NCBI GenBank assembly: GCA_045538755.1
Contig: JAZQEC010000027.1
Location: 1 to 33,528, forward strand
Direction of reading: 5' to 3'
Origin: UBA1738 sp045538755
GTDB taxonomy: Bacteria > Bacillota > Clostridia > UBA1381
DNA length: 33,528 nt
Position numbers and translations under genes: made by a program. This document shows positions 7,008-15,898 of the stretch, piece after piece; the stretch's first letter is position 1, and every line of letters begins with the position of its first letter. A model generated the notes under the pieces. That model made no database searches. It was given only the letters and a program-made list of their open reading frames with translations, and was not told the DNA's origin.

Positions 7008-7349
7008 CTACTTATCAAGCAGCCGTGACGCCTTTTTCAAGGTAGGCGTCAGCTTGATAATTTTATCTATTCCCGACATTTCCATAATTCTGAGAATTTG
7101 TGCATTAACTCCGCAGGCGATAACCCTTCCGCCTAAAGTACGTGTTTTTTTATACCTCCCCATAATAACACCGATTCCCGACGAATCCATAAACGTCAGT
7201 TCGGAAAAATCAAAAATGATGTTAATTGCGTTACTTGAGCGCATTTTATTGTCAACTTCCTCTTTAATTTTAGCGGCAATATGATGGTCAAGTTCGCCAT
7301 TTACCTTAACCAAAAGTGCCCTTTTTTCTCCAAGCAGTTTCACTTCCAC
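7008..7349 (-). CDS. spoIIAA: Anti-anti-sigma F factor SpoIIAA
   Basis: A 113-residue STAS-domain protein with the phosphorylation motif FMDSSGIGVIMGRY; the serine following Asp-Ser is the residue SpoIIAB phosphorylates in B. subtilis. The unphosphorylated form attacks SpoIIAB and frees sigma F in the forespore. The start is GTG at 7349 with GGAGGA a few bases upstream. The gene begins 30 bases after the end of the SSB-like gene, leaving little room for a promoter, so the operon may be read from within or upstream of that gene; I do not see a clear sigma H promoter. Confidence 0.95.
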   Translation of the reverse strand: MEVKLLGEKRALLVKVNGELDHHIAAKIKEEVDNKMRSSNAINIIFDFSELTFMDSSGIGVIMGRYKKTRTLGGRVIACGVNAQILRIMEMSGIDKIIKLTPTLKKASRLLDK

Positions 7350-7379
7350 ATTAAAGTCCTCCTTCGTTAATTCAAAATT

Positions 7380-7997
7380 TTACGCAAGTTCCATTCTGCT
7401 TACCGATACCTCATACGCAGTCTTTTCAATAACTTCCTCATCAGAAATATGCTTCTGATAAACACGGGACTGTATTCTTCCCCAGATTTTTATATTGTCT
7501 CCTACACCAATATTCTTTGAAAAACGTGCATTTCTGCCCCACGCAATAACAGGAATGTAGTCTGATTTATTGTAGCTCCTGTTAACGGCAAGTAAAATGT
7601 CCGTGATTTCTCTGCCAAAAGGTGTTGTTCTATAAACAGGCTCTTTACAGATAAAGCCGTTCAGATAAAGCGAATTAGGATTTTTTTCCTCTGTTTTATC
7701 TGCATAGCAAATATCCTTTGCAAATACCGTCAGGATAAGCCTGTTGTCTCCGTTTTCATAGCTGTTGTATGAACGGAACTGTCCCGAAACTTCAACTTCA
7801 TCACCTATATTAATCGGTATGTCGGATAAAAGTCTGTCGGAAACCATTACCTTGACGTTATCGCTTATTCCGGACAGACGAGGTATCGATAAAGTGAATG
7901 TATAAAACTTTTCACCGTAGATTTCATGGCTGAAAACGAGTTCATCTGAAACTGTACCTATAACTTCTGCCCGATTGTTAGCAATATAGTTTTCCAT
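7380..7997 (-). CDS. Single-stranded DNA-binding-like protein with two OB folds
   Basis: A 205-residue protein. Residues about 8-100 (VIGTVSDELVFSHE...FRSYNSY) and about 110-200 (LYLNGFICKEPVYRTTPFGREITDILLAVNRS) each read as an OB-fold of the SSB/PriB type, the second being the better match to SSB (YIPVIAWGRNARF). There is no acidic SSB C-terminal tip of the DDDIPF type, so it is not the main replication SSB. I start it at the ATG at 7997 because the perfect AGGAGG lies inside the longer GTG-initiated frame (8015). It is directly upstream of spoIIAA on the same strand. A minus-strand TATAAT at 8028-8023 may belong to its promoter, with a poor -35. Confidence 0.75.
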   Translation of the reverse strand: MENYIANNRAEVIGTVSDELVFSHEIYGEKFYTFTLSIPRLSGISDNVKVMVSDRLLSDIPINIGDEVEVSGQFRSYNSYENGDNRLILTVFAKDICYADKTEEKNPNSLYLNGFICKEPVYRTTPFGREITDILLAVNRSYNKSDYIPVIAWGRNARFSKNIGVGDNIKIWGRIQSRVYQKHISDEEVIEKTAYEVSVSRMELA

Positions 7998-8064
7998 CTT
8001 TCTATTCCTCCTCACTTCATAAATTATATTTATTCACTTACTTTAAAGAATATTACTGTTTTGC

Positions 8065-8093
8065 TTGACAAATATACAAAAAAATGCGATAAT
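8065..8093 (+). promoter_or_regulatory. Promoter of valS
   Basis: TTGACA (8065-8070), a 17-base spacer and GATAAT (8088-8093). The leader before the start codon is only about 30 bases, so there is no room for a T-box, which controls valS in many other Firmicutes. Confidence 0.7.
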
Positions 8094-8132
8094 GTATTTT
8101 GAATTATTATGTGTATTATCAGGAGGAGCACA

Positions 8133-10775
8133 ATGGAAGACAATAAAAATATAGCAAAAACCTATAATCCGTCCGAGTTTGAAGACAAATTATATAAAAA
8201 CTGGGTGGAAAAAGGATACTTCCATGCAGAAGCGGACGAGAGCAAGGAGCCTTTTACAATAGTTATCCCGCCTCCAAACGTTACGGGACAGCTTCACATG
8301 GGGCACGCTCTTGATGAAACTTTGCAGGATATATTAATAAGATATAAAAGAATGCAGGGCTACAATGCACTCTGGATTCCGGGAACAGACCATGCCGGCA
8401 TCGCAACACAGATTAAGGTTGAAGAAAATCTTCGTGTTAATGAAGGCCTTACACGTTATGACCTTGGCAGAGATGCATTTTTAGAGCGTGTTTGGGACTG
8501 GAAAAAGCTCTACGGTGACAGAATTATCAATCAGCTCAAGAAAATAGGTTCTTCCTGTGATTGGGACAGAGAACGCTTTACTATGGACGAAGGCTGCTCA
8601 AAGGCTGTAAGAGAGGTTTTTGTAAACCTTTATAATAAAGGACTTATCTACCAAGGTTCAAGAATTATCAACTGGTGTCCGCACTGTATCACAGCTCTTT
8701 CTGATGCTGAGGTTGAGCACGAGGAACAGGCAGGACATTTCTGGCATATAAAATACCCTGTTAAGGACAGCAACGAATTCGTTATAATTGCAACAACACG
8801 TCCTGAAACAATGTTCGGCGATACCGCTGTTGCAGTTAACCCTGAAGATGAACGATACAAGGATTTAGTCGGCAAAAAACTCATTCTTCCGCTTGTTGGC
8901 AGAGAAATTCCTGTCATTGCAGACGAATATGTTGATAAGGAATTCGGTACAGGCTGCGTTAAAATCACACCGGCTCACGACCCTAATGACTTTGAAGTTG
9001 GTATGCGTCATAACTTAGAACAAATCAAGGTTATGAATGACGATGCAACAATGAATTCTTACGCCGGAAAATACGAGGGTATGGACCGCTATGAATGCAG
9101 AAAGGCAATGATAGCTGATCTTGAAGCAGACGGACTTTTAGTTAAGGTTGAAGATCATGCGCATAATGTTGGTACTTGCTATCGTTGCGGAACTACCGTT
9201 GAACCTATCATTTCAAAGCAGTGGTTTGTTAAGATGAAGCCTCTTGCCCAGCCGGCAATCAAAGCTGTAAAAGACGGCGATACACAGTTTGTTCCTGAAA
9301 GATTTTCTAAAACATATATGAACTGGATGGAAAACGTATTTGACTGGTGTATTTCACGTCAGCTTTGGTGGGGTCACAGAATTCCTGCATTCTACTGCGA
9401 GGACTGCGGTGAAACAATAGTTTCAAAAGAAGATATTACTGCTTGTCCGCACTGTGGCGGCAAAGTCCATCAGGATGAGGACGTTCTTGATACATGGTTC
9501 TCATCAGCACTCTGGCCGTTCTCGACACTCGGTTGGCCTGATAAAACTAAAGACCTTGATTACTTCTACCCTACAAGTGTTCTTGTAACAGGATATGATA
9601 TTATTTTCTTCTGGGTATCAAGAATGATTTTCTCAGCGCTTGAGCATACAGGAAAAGCACCATTTAAGCACGTATTCATTCACGGCTTGGTGCGTGACTC
9701 ACAGGGCAGAAAGATGTCAAAATCTTTAGGTAACGGCATTGACCCGCTTGAAATAATTGACCAGTACGGTGCAGACGCACTTCGCTTTACCTTAGCAACA
9801 GGTAATGCCCCTGGAAATGATATGCGTTTTTATATGGAACGTGTTGAAGCAAGTCGTAACTTTGCAAACAAAATCTGGAATGCATCGCGCTTTACGCTTA
9901 TGAACCTTGACATTACTGAAAACAAGCTTCCTTGCGTATCAGAGCTTCAGCTTGAAGACAAGTGGATTTTGTCAAAGTATAACACGGTGGTTAAAGAAGT
10001 GACCGACAACCTCGATAATTTCGAACTCGGTGTTGCAGTATCAAAGCTTTATGACTTTATCTGGGACAACTTCTGTGACTGGTATATCGAACTTGTTAAG
10101 CCTCGTCTTTTCGATAAAGAGAACCCGACAGCAAATGCTGCGCAATATGTTCTTACTTATGTACTTTCAAATACAATGAAGCTTCTGCATCCGTTTATGC
10201 CATTTATCACAGAAGAAATCTGGCAGCATCTTCCACATGAAGGCGAAAGCATCGTTATAAGCGATTATCCTAAATACTCTGCTGAGCTTTCCTTCCCTGA
10301 AGATGAGAAAAATATGGAGCTTATAATGGGAGCTATTTCTGCAATCAGAAACAGAAGAGCAGAAATGAATGTTCCTCCTTCAAAAAAGGCAAAGGTTATC
10401 CTTGTTACAGAAAAAGCCGATGTATTTAAAAAAGGCACAGCTTTCTTTGAAAAACTGGCATCAGCTTCTGAAACGCTAATTGCAGCTGATAAGTCAAACA
10501 TTGACACAAATGCAGTAAATATAGTTGTTGAAGCCTGTGAAATCTTTATCCCTATGGGCGAGCTTGTTGATAAGGAAAAAGAGCTTGAAAGACTAAATGC
10601 AGAAAAGAAAAAGCTTGAAGGCGAAATCAAGCGTGTAGAAGGCAAGCTTTCAAATCAAGGCTTCGTAGCAAAAGCACCTCAAAAGGTAATTGATGAAGAA
10701 AAAGAAAAGGGCAAAAAGTATTCTGAAATGCTTGAAAAAGTCCTTGAATCTATCAAGAGCCTTGAAAATATGTAA
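8133..10775 (+). CDS. valS: Valine--tRNA ligase
   Basis: An 880-residue class I aminoacyl-tRNA synthetase charging tRNA-Val. The HIGH motif is HMGH within PPPNVTGQLHMGHALDE, the KMSKS motif lies in GRKMSKSLGNGIDP, and an editing domain (ATTRPETMFGDTAVAVNP) sits between. Two zinc-binding Cys pairs are visible in the editing and catalytic insertions (CEDCG...CPHCG). The C-terminus is the Val-arm coiled coil (KELERLNAEKKKLEGEIKRVEGKL). I start at the ATG at 8133, eight bases after AGGAGG, rather than the upstream ATG at 8109. Followed by its own terminator, then folC, a common valS-folC order in Firmicutes. Confidence 0.98.
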   Translation: MEDNKNIAKTYNPSEFEDKLYKNWVEKGYFHAEADESKEPFTIVIPPPNVTGQLHMGHALDETLQDILIRYKRMQGYNALWIPGTDHAGIATQIKVEENLRVNEGLTRYDLGRDAFLERVWDWKKLYGDRIINQLKKIGSSCDWDRERFTMDEGCSKAVREVFVNLYNKGLIYQGSRIINWCPHCITALSDAEVEHEEQAGHFWHIKYPVKDSNEFVIIATTRPETMFGDTAVAVNPEDERYKDLVGKKLILPLVGREIPVIADEYVDKEFGTGCVKITPAHDPNDFEVGMRHNLEQIKVMNDDATMNSYAGKYEGMDRYECRKAMIADLEADGLLVKVEDHAHNVGTCYRCGTTVEPIISKQWFVKMKPLAQPAIKAVKDGDTQFVPERFSKTYMNWMENVFDWCISRQLWWGHRIPAFYCEDCGETIVSKEDITACPHCGGKVHQDEDVLDTWFSSALWPFSTLGWPDKTKDLDYFYPTSVLVTGYDIIFFWVSRMIFSALEHTGKAPFKHVFIHGLVRDSQGRKMSKSLGNGIDPLEIIDQYGADALRFTLATGNAPGNDMRFYMERVEASRNFANKIWNASRFTLMNLDITENKLPCVSELQLEDKWILSKYNTVVKEVTDNLDNFELGVAVSKLYDFIWDNFCDWYIELVKPRLFDKENPTANAAQYVLTYVLSNTMKLLHPFMPFITEEIWQHLPHEGESIVISDYPKYSAELSFPEDEKNMELIMGAISAIRNRRAEMNVPPSKKAKVILVTEKADVFKKGTAFFEKLASASETLIAADKSNIDTNAVNIVVEACEIFIPMGELVDKEKELERLNAEKKKLEGEIKRVEGKLSNQGFVAKAPQKVIDEEKEKGKKYSEMLEKVLESIKSLENM

Positions 10776-10781
10776 CAATAT

Positions 10782-10810
10782 AGGGACAGGTAATTTATCT
10801 GTCCCTTTTA
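10782..10810 (+). terminator. Terminator between valS and folC
   Basis: AGGGACAG (10782-10789) pairs with CTGTCCCT (10799-10806), then TTTA. It ends only about ten bases before the folC start, so folC is read through it or from a poor promoter (a TATAAT-like TATAAT at about 10813 overlaps the start region). Confidence 0.75.
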
Positions 10811-10819
10811 GGTATAATT

Positions 10820-12013
10820 ATGGACTATAATGAAACTTTAAAATACATCAATAACACTCCGAAATTTTCAAAAATCCTTGGAAATGATGACTTGAAAAAG
10901 CTTTTGAATAATCTTGGCAATCCTCAAGACAGTCTTAAATTCATTCATATTGCAGGAACGAACGGAAAAGGTTCGACTGCTGCGATGACAGCATCTATTT
11001 TGATTGCCGCAGGATATAAGACAGGGCTCTACACTTCTCCTTTCATAGAAGTCTTTAATGAGAGAATTCAGATAAACGGTAAAAACATTCCTGACACACA
11101 GCTTGCTGAAATTGCAACGCTTGTTAAATCAAATATTGATATTCTCGGCATTGAAATTTCTGTTTTTGCTCAAATCACTGCAATGGCTTTTATCTATTTT
11201 GCCAAAGAAAATTGCGATTATGTTGTCCTTGAAACAGGGCTTGGCGGACGTCTCGATGCCACCAACGTCATAAGTTGCCCAGCTGTTTGTGCAATTACTA
11301 AAATCGGTTTTGACCATACAGAATATTTAGGTGACACAATAGAAAAAATCACTTCTGAAAAGTGCGGAATTATAAAAAGCGGCGTGCCTGTTGTCACAAC
11401 AGCCTGCCAGCTCCCTGAGGCATTATCGGTAATTAAAGATTTTTGCAAACAGGCTGAATCTTTTCTGACTATTTCAGACGCAGATTGTGGTTATGAGCTT
11501 TCTTTAAAGGGTGATTACCAAAAAGCAAATGCTGCTGTTGCGGTTGCCATTTCAAAGCTTTTGGGAATATCGACGAAAAACATAAAAAAAGGCCTTTTAT
11601 CCACACGTTGGATTGCAAGATTTGAATATCTTCAAGATAATCTTATTTTAGATGGTGCACACAATCCCGACGGTGTTTCATCTCTCATTTCTTCTTTGGA
11701 AAAATTACAAAAACCAGCAATTTTAGTGGTTGCTATGATGGAGGACAAAGATTACAAAGAAAGTGCAAAGATGCTTGACTCTTTTGCAGAACAGATTATA
11801 GTGACAGAAATTGACCTTCCGAGGTGCATAAGCTCACAAAAGCTCGCAGAAGAATTTTCATCACCAATTATTGAGACGAACTGCCGAAAAGCTGTCCAAA
11901 AGGCTTTATCTCTTGCCAAAAATGGTGAAATTGTTTGCGTGTGCGGTTCTTTATATTTAGCAGGTGAAATTAGGCCTTATTTTGAAAAAAACCATCATGT
12001 ACAAGACAGGTAA
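10820..12013 (+). CDS. folC: Bifunctional folylpolyglutamate synthase/dihydrofolate synthase
   Basis: A 397-residue Mur-ligase-family enzyme that adds glutamate to dihydropteroate and to folates. The P-loop is GTNGKGST near residue 46, the folate-binding and Mg region includes TGLGGRLDATN and FDHTEYLGDT, and the C-terminal domain has LDGAHNPDG. It is somewhat shorter than the usual 420-430 residues, mainly in the linker before LKGDYQKANA. No clear ribosome site precedes the ATG (only an AGG), and a terminator lies immediately upstream, so expression may be low or coupled to readthrough. The stop codon lies in the loop of its own terminator. Confidence 0.93.
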   Translation: MDYNETLKYINNTPKFSKILGNDDLKKLLNNLGNPQDSLKFIHIAGTNGKGSTAAMTASILIAAGYKTGLYTSPFIEVFNERIQINGKNIPDTQLAEIATLVKSNIDILGIEISVFAQITAMAFIYFAKENCDYVVLETGLGGRLDATNVISCPAVCAITKIGFDHTEYLGDTIEKITSEKCGIIKSGVPVVTTACQLPEALSVIKDFCKQAESFLTISDADCGYELSLKGDYQKANAAVAVAISKLLGISTKNIKKGLLSTRWIARFEYLQDNLILDGAHNPDGVSSLISSLEKLQKPAILVVAMMEDKDYKESAKMLDSFAEQIIVTEIDLPRCISSQKLAEEFSSPIIETNCRKAVQKALSLAKNGEIVCVCGSLYLAGEIRPYFEKNHHVQDR

Positions 12014-12030
12014 AACCTGTCTTGTTTTCT
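12002..12030 (+). terminator. Terminator of folC, overlapping its stop codon
   Basis: CAAGACAGGT (12002-12011), loop AAA, ACCTGTCTTG (12015-12024), then TTTTCTTT. The last codons and TAA of folC lie in the stem-loop. Confidence 0.88.
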
Positions 12031-12042
12031 TTATTTTAATTC

Positions 12043-12071
12043 TTTACATAATGGAAAAAATATGGTATTAT
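12043..12071 (+). promoter_or_regulatory. Promoter of the dxs-tlyA-ispE operon
   Basis: TTTACA (12043-12048), 17 bases, TATTAT (12066-12071). The dxs ATG lies 31 bases further on. Confidence 0.65.
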
Positions 12072-12102
12072 ATAAACATAACTAAGGATTGAAGGTAGTT
12101 TT

Positions 12103-13941
12103 ATGAATATAGATGAATTGAATTTACCGGCTGACCTTTCAGGGCTTTCGGTAAGCGATACAAAAAAATTTGCGTATGAAATCCGCAAATTCCTAATCAA
12201 ATCCATATCAAAAACAGGCGGCCACCTTGCATCAAATTTAGGCGTTGTCGAGCTCACATTAGCCCTTCACTCTGTTTTTGATTTTTCAAAAGACCGCATT
12301 ATATGGGATGTCGGCCATCAATCTTACGTGCATAAAGTTTTAACGGGCAGAAAGGACGGCTTTGAAAAGCTTCGTACCTACGGCGGAATAAGCGGGTTCC
12401 CGAAAACTGCCGAAAGTAAATACGATGCTTTCAACACCGGTCATTCCTCCACCTCAGCTTCGGCTGCACTGGGAATGGCTCGTGCAAGAGACCTGTCGGG
12501 CGACAATTACGATGTTGTCGCTGTATTTGGCGACGGTGCATTAACAGGCGGAATGATTTTTGAAGCACTAAATGACGCAGGACATTCTAAAAATAAAGTG
12601 ATTTTTATCCTAAACGACAATGAAATGAGTATTGACCATAATGTCGGCGCTCTTTCAAAGTATCTGCAAAAACTCCGCCAAAAGCCGGAATATTTTAAAT
12701 CAAAAGACGCAATCGAAGAGTTTTTAAGCAATCTTCCAAAAGGTGGAGATACTGCAACAAAAACTTTAAAAAAGGCAAAGGATAACCTCCGTAAAAAGGT
12801 TATTCCTACAACGATGTTTGACAATTTAGGGCTTAACTATATAGGTCCTGTTGACGGACATAACACCGAAGCATTAAAGGTTATATTTGAACGCGCGAAA
12901 AAGTCAAACGTTTCGTCATTTATCCATATAAGAACCAAAAAAGGCAAAGGTTATAAGCCTGCCGAAGAAAATCCTCAGATGTATCACGGGATTTCTTCAT
13001 CAGCACCCGGGAAAACAGTTTCGGACGACTATTCTGCAATCTTCGGAAGAGCTTTAGCCTCGCTTGCCGCTCAAAACAATAAAATAGTTGCAATTACAGG
13101 CGCAATGCCTTTGGGCACAGGACTTACAGAGTTTATGACAAAGTATCCTGATCGCTTTTTTGACGTAGGAATTGCTGAACAGCACGCCGTTACAATGGCA
13201 GCAGGGCTTGCAATGCAAGGATATACACCAGTTGTGCCTCTTTATTCAACCTTTATGCAAAGAGCATACGATCAGATTCTTCACGATGTTTGCCTTCAAA
13301 ATCTTCACGTTGTTCTTTGCGCAGACAGAGCCGGAATCGTTGGTCAGGACGGTGAAACTCATCAGGGAATGTATGACATTTCATATCTTTCTTCAATGCC
13401 GAATATGACAATTTTATCACCTGCGAGCTTTGAAGAGCTCGAAAAAATGCTTGACTATGCAGTAAATACGCATACAGGTCCTATTGCGATACGATATCCA
13501 AGAGGATGTTCGCAATTTGATACACAAAGTGAATTTGAATTCAAAAAGGCACAGCTTATCAGAAAAGGCAAGGATATATTAATAATTTCAAGCGGCAGAA
13601 TACTGTCCACAGCATACTCAGTAGCTGAACATTTTGACGCAGAGCTTTTGGCGCTGCCTACCATTCTTCCTTATGATAGCCAAGCTGTACTATCTGCTGC
13701 AAAAGATAAAAAGCTTGTTGTGACAATCGAAGATGCAATAAAAACAGGCGGCATAGGCTCGCTCACAGCAACCGCACTTTGTGAAAGCGGTTTCCCTGTA
13801 CCAATGCTTATATGCGCCTTTCCGGACGAACCTATCATTCACGGAAGCACCGCCGATTTGGACAAGCATTACAATATGGACAAAGACTCCATAATCAAAA
13901 GAATTGAGGAAAAATTAAATGGCAGAAAAGCAGAGACTTGA
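12103..13941 (+). CDS. dxs: 1-deoxy-D-xylulose-5-phosphate synthase
   Basis: A 612-residue thiamine diphosphate enzyme that condenses pyruvate with glyceraldehyde 3-phosphate, the entry step of the MEP isoprenoid pathway. The N-terminal domain has GHQSYVHK, the cofactor-binding GDGALTGG...LNDNEMSI block, and the central domain EQHAVTMAAGLAMQG with the later DRAGIVGQDGETHQGMYD. The C-terminal transketolase domain (residues about 470-600) is complete. The gene overlaps tlyA by 23 bases and shares an operon with ispE, so two steps of the pathway are co-transcribed. Ribosome site AAGG is modest. Confidence 0.97.
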   Translation: MNIDELNLPADLSGLSVSDTKKFAYEIRKFLIKSISKTGGHLASNLGVVELTLALHSVFDFSKDRIIWDVGHQSYVHKVLTGRKDGFEKLRTYGGISGFPKTAESKYDAFNTGHSSTSASAALGMARARDLSGDNYDVVAVFGDGALTGGMIFEALNDAGHSKNKVIFILNDNEMSIDHNVGALSKYLQKLRQKPEYFKSKDAIEEFLSNLPKGGDTATKTLKKAKDNLRKKVIPTTMFDNLGLNYIGPVDGHNTEALKVIFERAKKSNVSSFIHIRTKKGKGYKPAEENPQMYHGISSSAPGKTVSDDYSAIFGRALASLAAQNNKIVAITGAMPLGTGLTEFMTKYPDRFFDVGIAEQHAVTMAAGLAMQGYTPVVPLYSTFMQRAYDQILHDVCLQNLHVVLCADRAGIVGQDGETHQGMYDISYLSSMPNMTILSPASFEELEKMLDYAVNTHTGPIAIRYPRGCSQFDTQSEFEFKKAQLIRKGKDILIISSGRILSTAYSVAEHFDAELLALPTILPYDSQAVLSAAKDKKLVVTIEDAIKTGGIGSLTATALCESGFPVPMLICAFPDEPIIHGSTADLDKHYNMDKDSIIKRIEEKLNGRKAET

Positions 13942-14722
13942 TATACTGATGGTCGAAAAAGGACTTGCCGAAAGCCGTGAAAAAGCAAAGGCACTTATCA
14001 TGGCAGGTCAGGTTTATATAGATAATCAAAAATGCGATAAAGCAGGACAGTCAGTTGATATAGAAAAAACACCCGAAATACGTGGAGAGGTTTTAAAATA
14101 CGTAAGCCGAGGCGGACTTAAGCTCGAAAAAGCTATGTCAGAATTCCCTATTACTTTAGAAGGTAAAACCACAATGGATATCGGCGCTTCAACAGGTGGA
14201 TTCACAGACTGTATGCTCCAAAACGGTGCAAAAAAAGTTTTCGCAGTCGATGTCGGCTACGGACAGTTTGCGTGGAAATTAAGGCAGGACGAACGTGTTG
14301 TCAATATGGAGCGTACAAACATCCGCTATGTAACGCCCGAAGATATCGGCGAGCCTCTTGACTTTGCCTCAATCGACGTATCTTTTATATCTCTAAAGCT
14401 TGTACTTCCCGTCGCATATAACCTTCTTTGTGAAAACGGTGAGCTTGTGGCACTTATAAAGCCACAGTTTGAAGCAGGACGTGAACAGGTAGGAAAAAAA
14501 GGTGTTGTTCGTGATATCAATGTGCATTATTCCGTGGTTGAAAATGTGCTTGACTTTGCCAGAAGCATTAATTTTTATGTAGCAGGTCTTTCCTTTTCAC
14601 CTATAAAAGGGCCTGAAGGAAATATCGAATACCTTGCATATCTCAAAAAATCCGATTGTGATGATACTGTAACAAAAGATACAATCAGGCAGATTGTTGA
14701 TAAATCTCATTCAACCCTTTAG
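13919..14722 (+). CDS. tlyA: TlyA-family rRNA (cytidine-2'-O)-methyltransferase
   Basis: A 267-residue protein with an N-terminal S4 RNA-binding domain (residues about 5-65, LDILMVEKGLAESREKAKAL) and a FtsJ-like methyltransferase domain: SAM-binding DIGASTGGFTDCML, then DVGYGQFAWKL and the ASIDVSFISLKLVLP segment. TlyA proteins methylate ribosomal RNA 2'-hydroxyls; the mycobacterial enzyme is also called hemolysin A by history. The start lies inside dxs, 23 bases before its stop, a firm sign of coupling. In Clostridia the gene is regularly next to dxs. Confidence 0.92.
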   Translation: MAEKQRLDILMVEKGLAESREKAKALIMAGQVYIDNQKCDKAGQSVDIEKTPEIRGEVLKYVSRGGLKLEKAMSEFPITLEGKTTMDIGASTGGFTDCMLQNGAKKVFAVDVGYGQFAWKLRQDERVVNMERTNIRYVTPEDIGEPLDFASIDVSFISLKLVLPVAYNLLCENGELVALIKPQFEAGREQVGKKGVVRDINVHYSVVENVLDFARSINFYVAGLSFSPIKGPEGNIEYLAYLKKSDCDDTVTKDTIRQIVDKSHSTL

Positions 14723-14731
14723 GAGACAAAT

Positions 14732-15616
14732 ATGAAGCTGTATGATGATATTGTAATAACTAAAAACCGCGCGATAGCCAAGTCTTATGCAAAAATCAAT
14801 CTTACCCTTGACGTTTTGGGAAAGCTTGAAAATGGCTACCACGAAGTAAAAATGATAATGCAATCAGTTAATCTTTTTGACCTCATTATTGTTGACAAAC
14901 AAAGACAAGGCATAAAAATTTCGACTAACAGCAAGGCCATTCCAAGCAATAATAAAAATATTGCATATAAGGCTGCCGAACTGTTTTTTAAGGAAACAAA
15001 AATCTCAGGCGGTGCTAAAATTCTTATTCACAAAAACATTCCTATCGCTGCAGGGCTTGCAGGCGGCAGCGGAAATGCAGCAGCCATTCTTTGTGCATTA
15101 AATCTGCTCTATAATGCGAATTTGACTGACAACGAGCTTGCAAATCTTGCTCTTACTCTTGGTGCCGATGTTCCTTATTGCCTCACAGGCGGAACGCAGC
15201 TTTCCGAAGGTATCGGCGAAAAGCTTACACCGCTTTCATCATTTTCAGGCATACCTGTTGTTTTGGTAAAGCCGCCCGTTAACATATCCACAGCAGGAAT
15301 ATACCAAAAAATTGACTTTGCAGAGAATCTTATACATCCGGATACCGATACTGTTCTTGATGCGATAAAACGCGGCGACACAGAAACGGTTGCCAAAAAT
15401 ATTTCAAATATTATGGAAACCGTCACAAAAAACGAGTGCCCTCAAATAACCGACATCAAAGAAAAAATGATTTCTTTCGGCGCAATCGGCTCAATTATGA
15501 GCGGTTCAGGCCCAACAGTATTCGGGCTATTCCCTGATAATGCTTCAGCAAAAAAAGCCTGTGACTTTTTCCAAGAAATCTATAATGAGGTTTATTTGGC
15601 GCATACTATTGATTAA
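14732..15616 (+). CDS. ispE: 4-diphosphocytidyl-2-C-methyl-D-erythritol kinase
   Basis: A 294-residue GHMP kinase catalysing the ATP-dependent phosphorylation step of the MEP pathway. Landmarks are SYAKINLTLDVLGKLENGYHE (substrate site), the ATP-binding GLAGGSGNAAAIL loop, LGADVPYCLTGG, and the C-terminal GSGPTVFGLF motif. The gene starts nine bases after tlyA with a clear AGGAG, and is the last gene before a strong terminator. With dxs it forms a two-step MEP cluster; no other ispA-H genes are in the window. Confidence 0.95.
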   Translation: MKLYDDIVITKNRAIAKSYAKINLTLDVLGKLENGYHEVKMIMQSVNLFDLIIVDKQRQGIKISTNSKAIPSNNKNIAYKAAELFFKETKISGGAKILIHKNIPIAAGLAGGSGNAAAILCALNLLYNANLTDNELANLALTLGADVPYCLTGGTQLSEGIGEKLTPLSSFSGIPVVLVKPPVNISTAGIYQKIDFAENLIHPDTDTVLDAIKRGDTETVAKNISNIMETVTKNECPQITDIKEKMISFGAIGSIMSGSGPTVFGLFPDNASAKKACDFFQEIYNEVYLAHTID

Positions 15617-15623
15617 CAAAATG

Positions 15624-15655
15624 AGGCTGTGACATAAGTCACAGCCTTTAAATAT
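15624..15655 (+). terminator. Terminator of the dxs-tlyA-ispE operon
   Basis: AGGCTGTGAC (15624-15633), loop ATAA, GTCACAGCCT (15638-15647), then TTAAATAT. A ten-base perfect stem. Confidence 0.85.
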
Positions 15656-15846
15656 ATTTTTACAAATCCCCAAAAGCATTTTTAAGAAAAAAATGATGCT
15701 TACTCCTTGTGAATATCGACGTCAATTAAGTCAAACATACTCGCTTTTTTAGTTTATCTATTACATTAATTAAACTTTCCGCACATTATTAACGTTTTTA
15801 GAAACTACGCAGACACACAATTTATTTGTACTATCCTCACAACAGC
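15656..15846. other. Intergenic stretch without a supported gene
   Basis: AT-rich DNA between the ispE terminator and the nagA promoter. I see no ribosome site joined to a reasonable frame, no strong hairpin and no repeat. A very short minus-strand frame ending in FDLIDVDIHKE (near 15710-15745) could be a decayed gene end but cannot be supported. Confidence 0.4.
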
Positions 15847-15876
15847 TTGACTTGTAAAATGTATATGTAGTATAAT
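15847..15876 (+). promoter_or_regulatory. Promoter of nagA
   Basis: TTGACT (15847-15852), 18 bases, a perfect TATAAT (15871-15876), followed within a few bases by the ribosome site AGAAAGGAAG. The leader is therefore very short. Confidence 0.65.
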
Positions 15877-15898
15877 TAATTAGAAAGGAAGTGTTTTT

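Noticed and set aside
8016..8132. T-box riboswitch before valS
   Set aside because: The leader after the promoter is only about 30 bases, too short for specifier and antiterminator stems.
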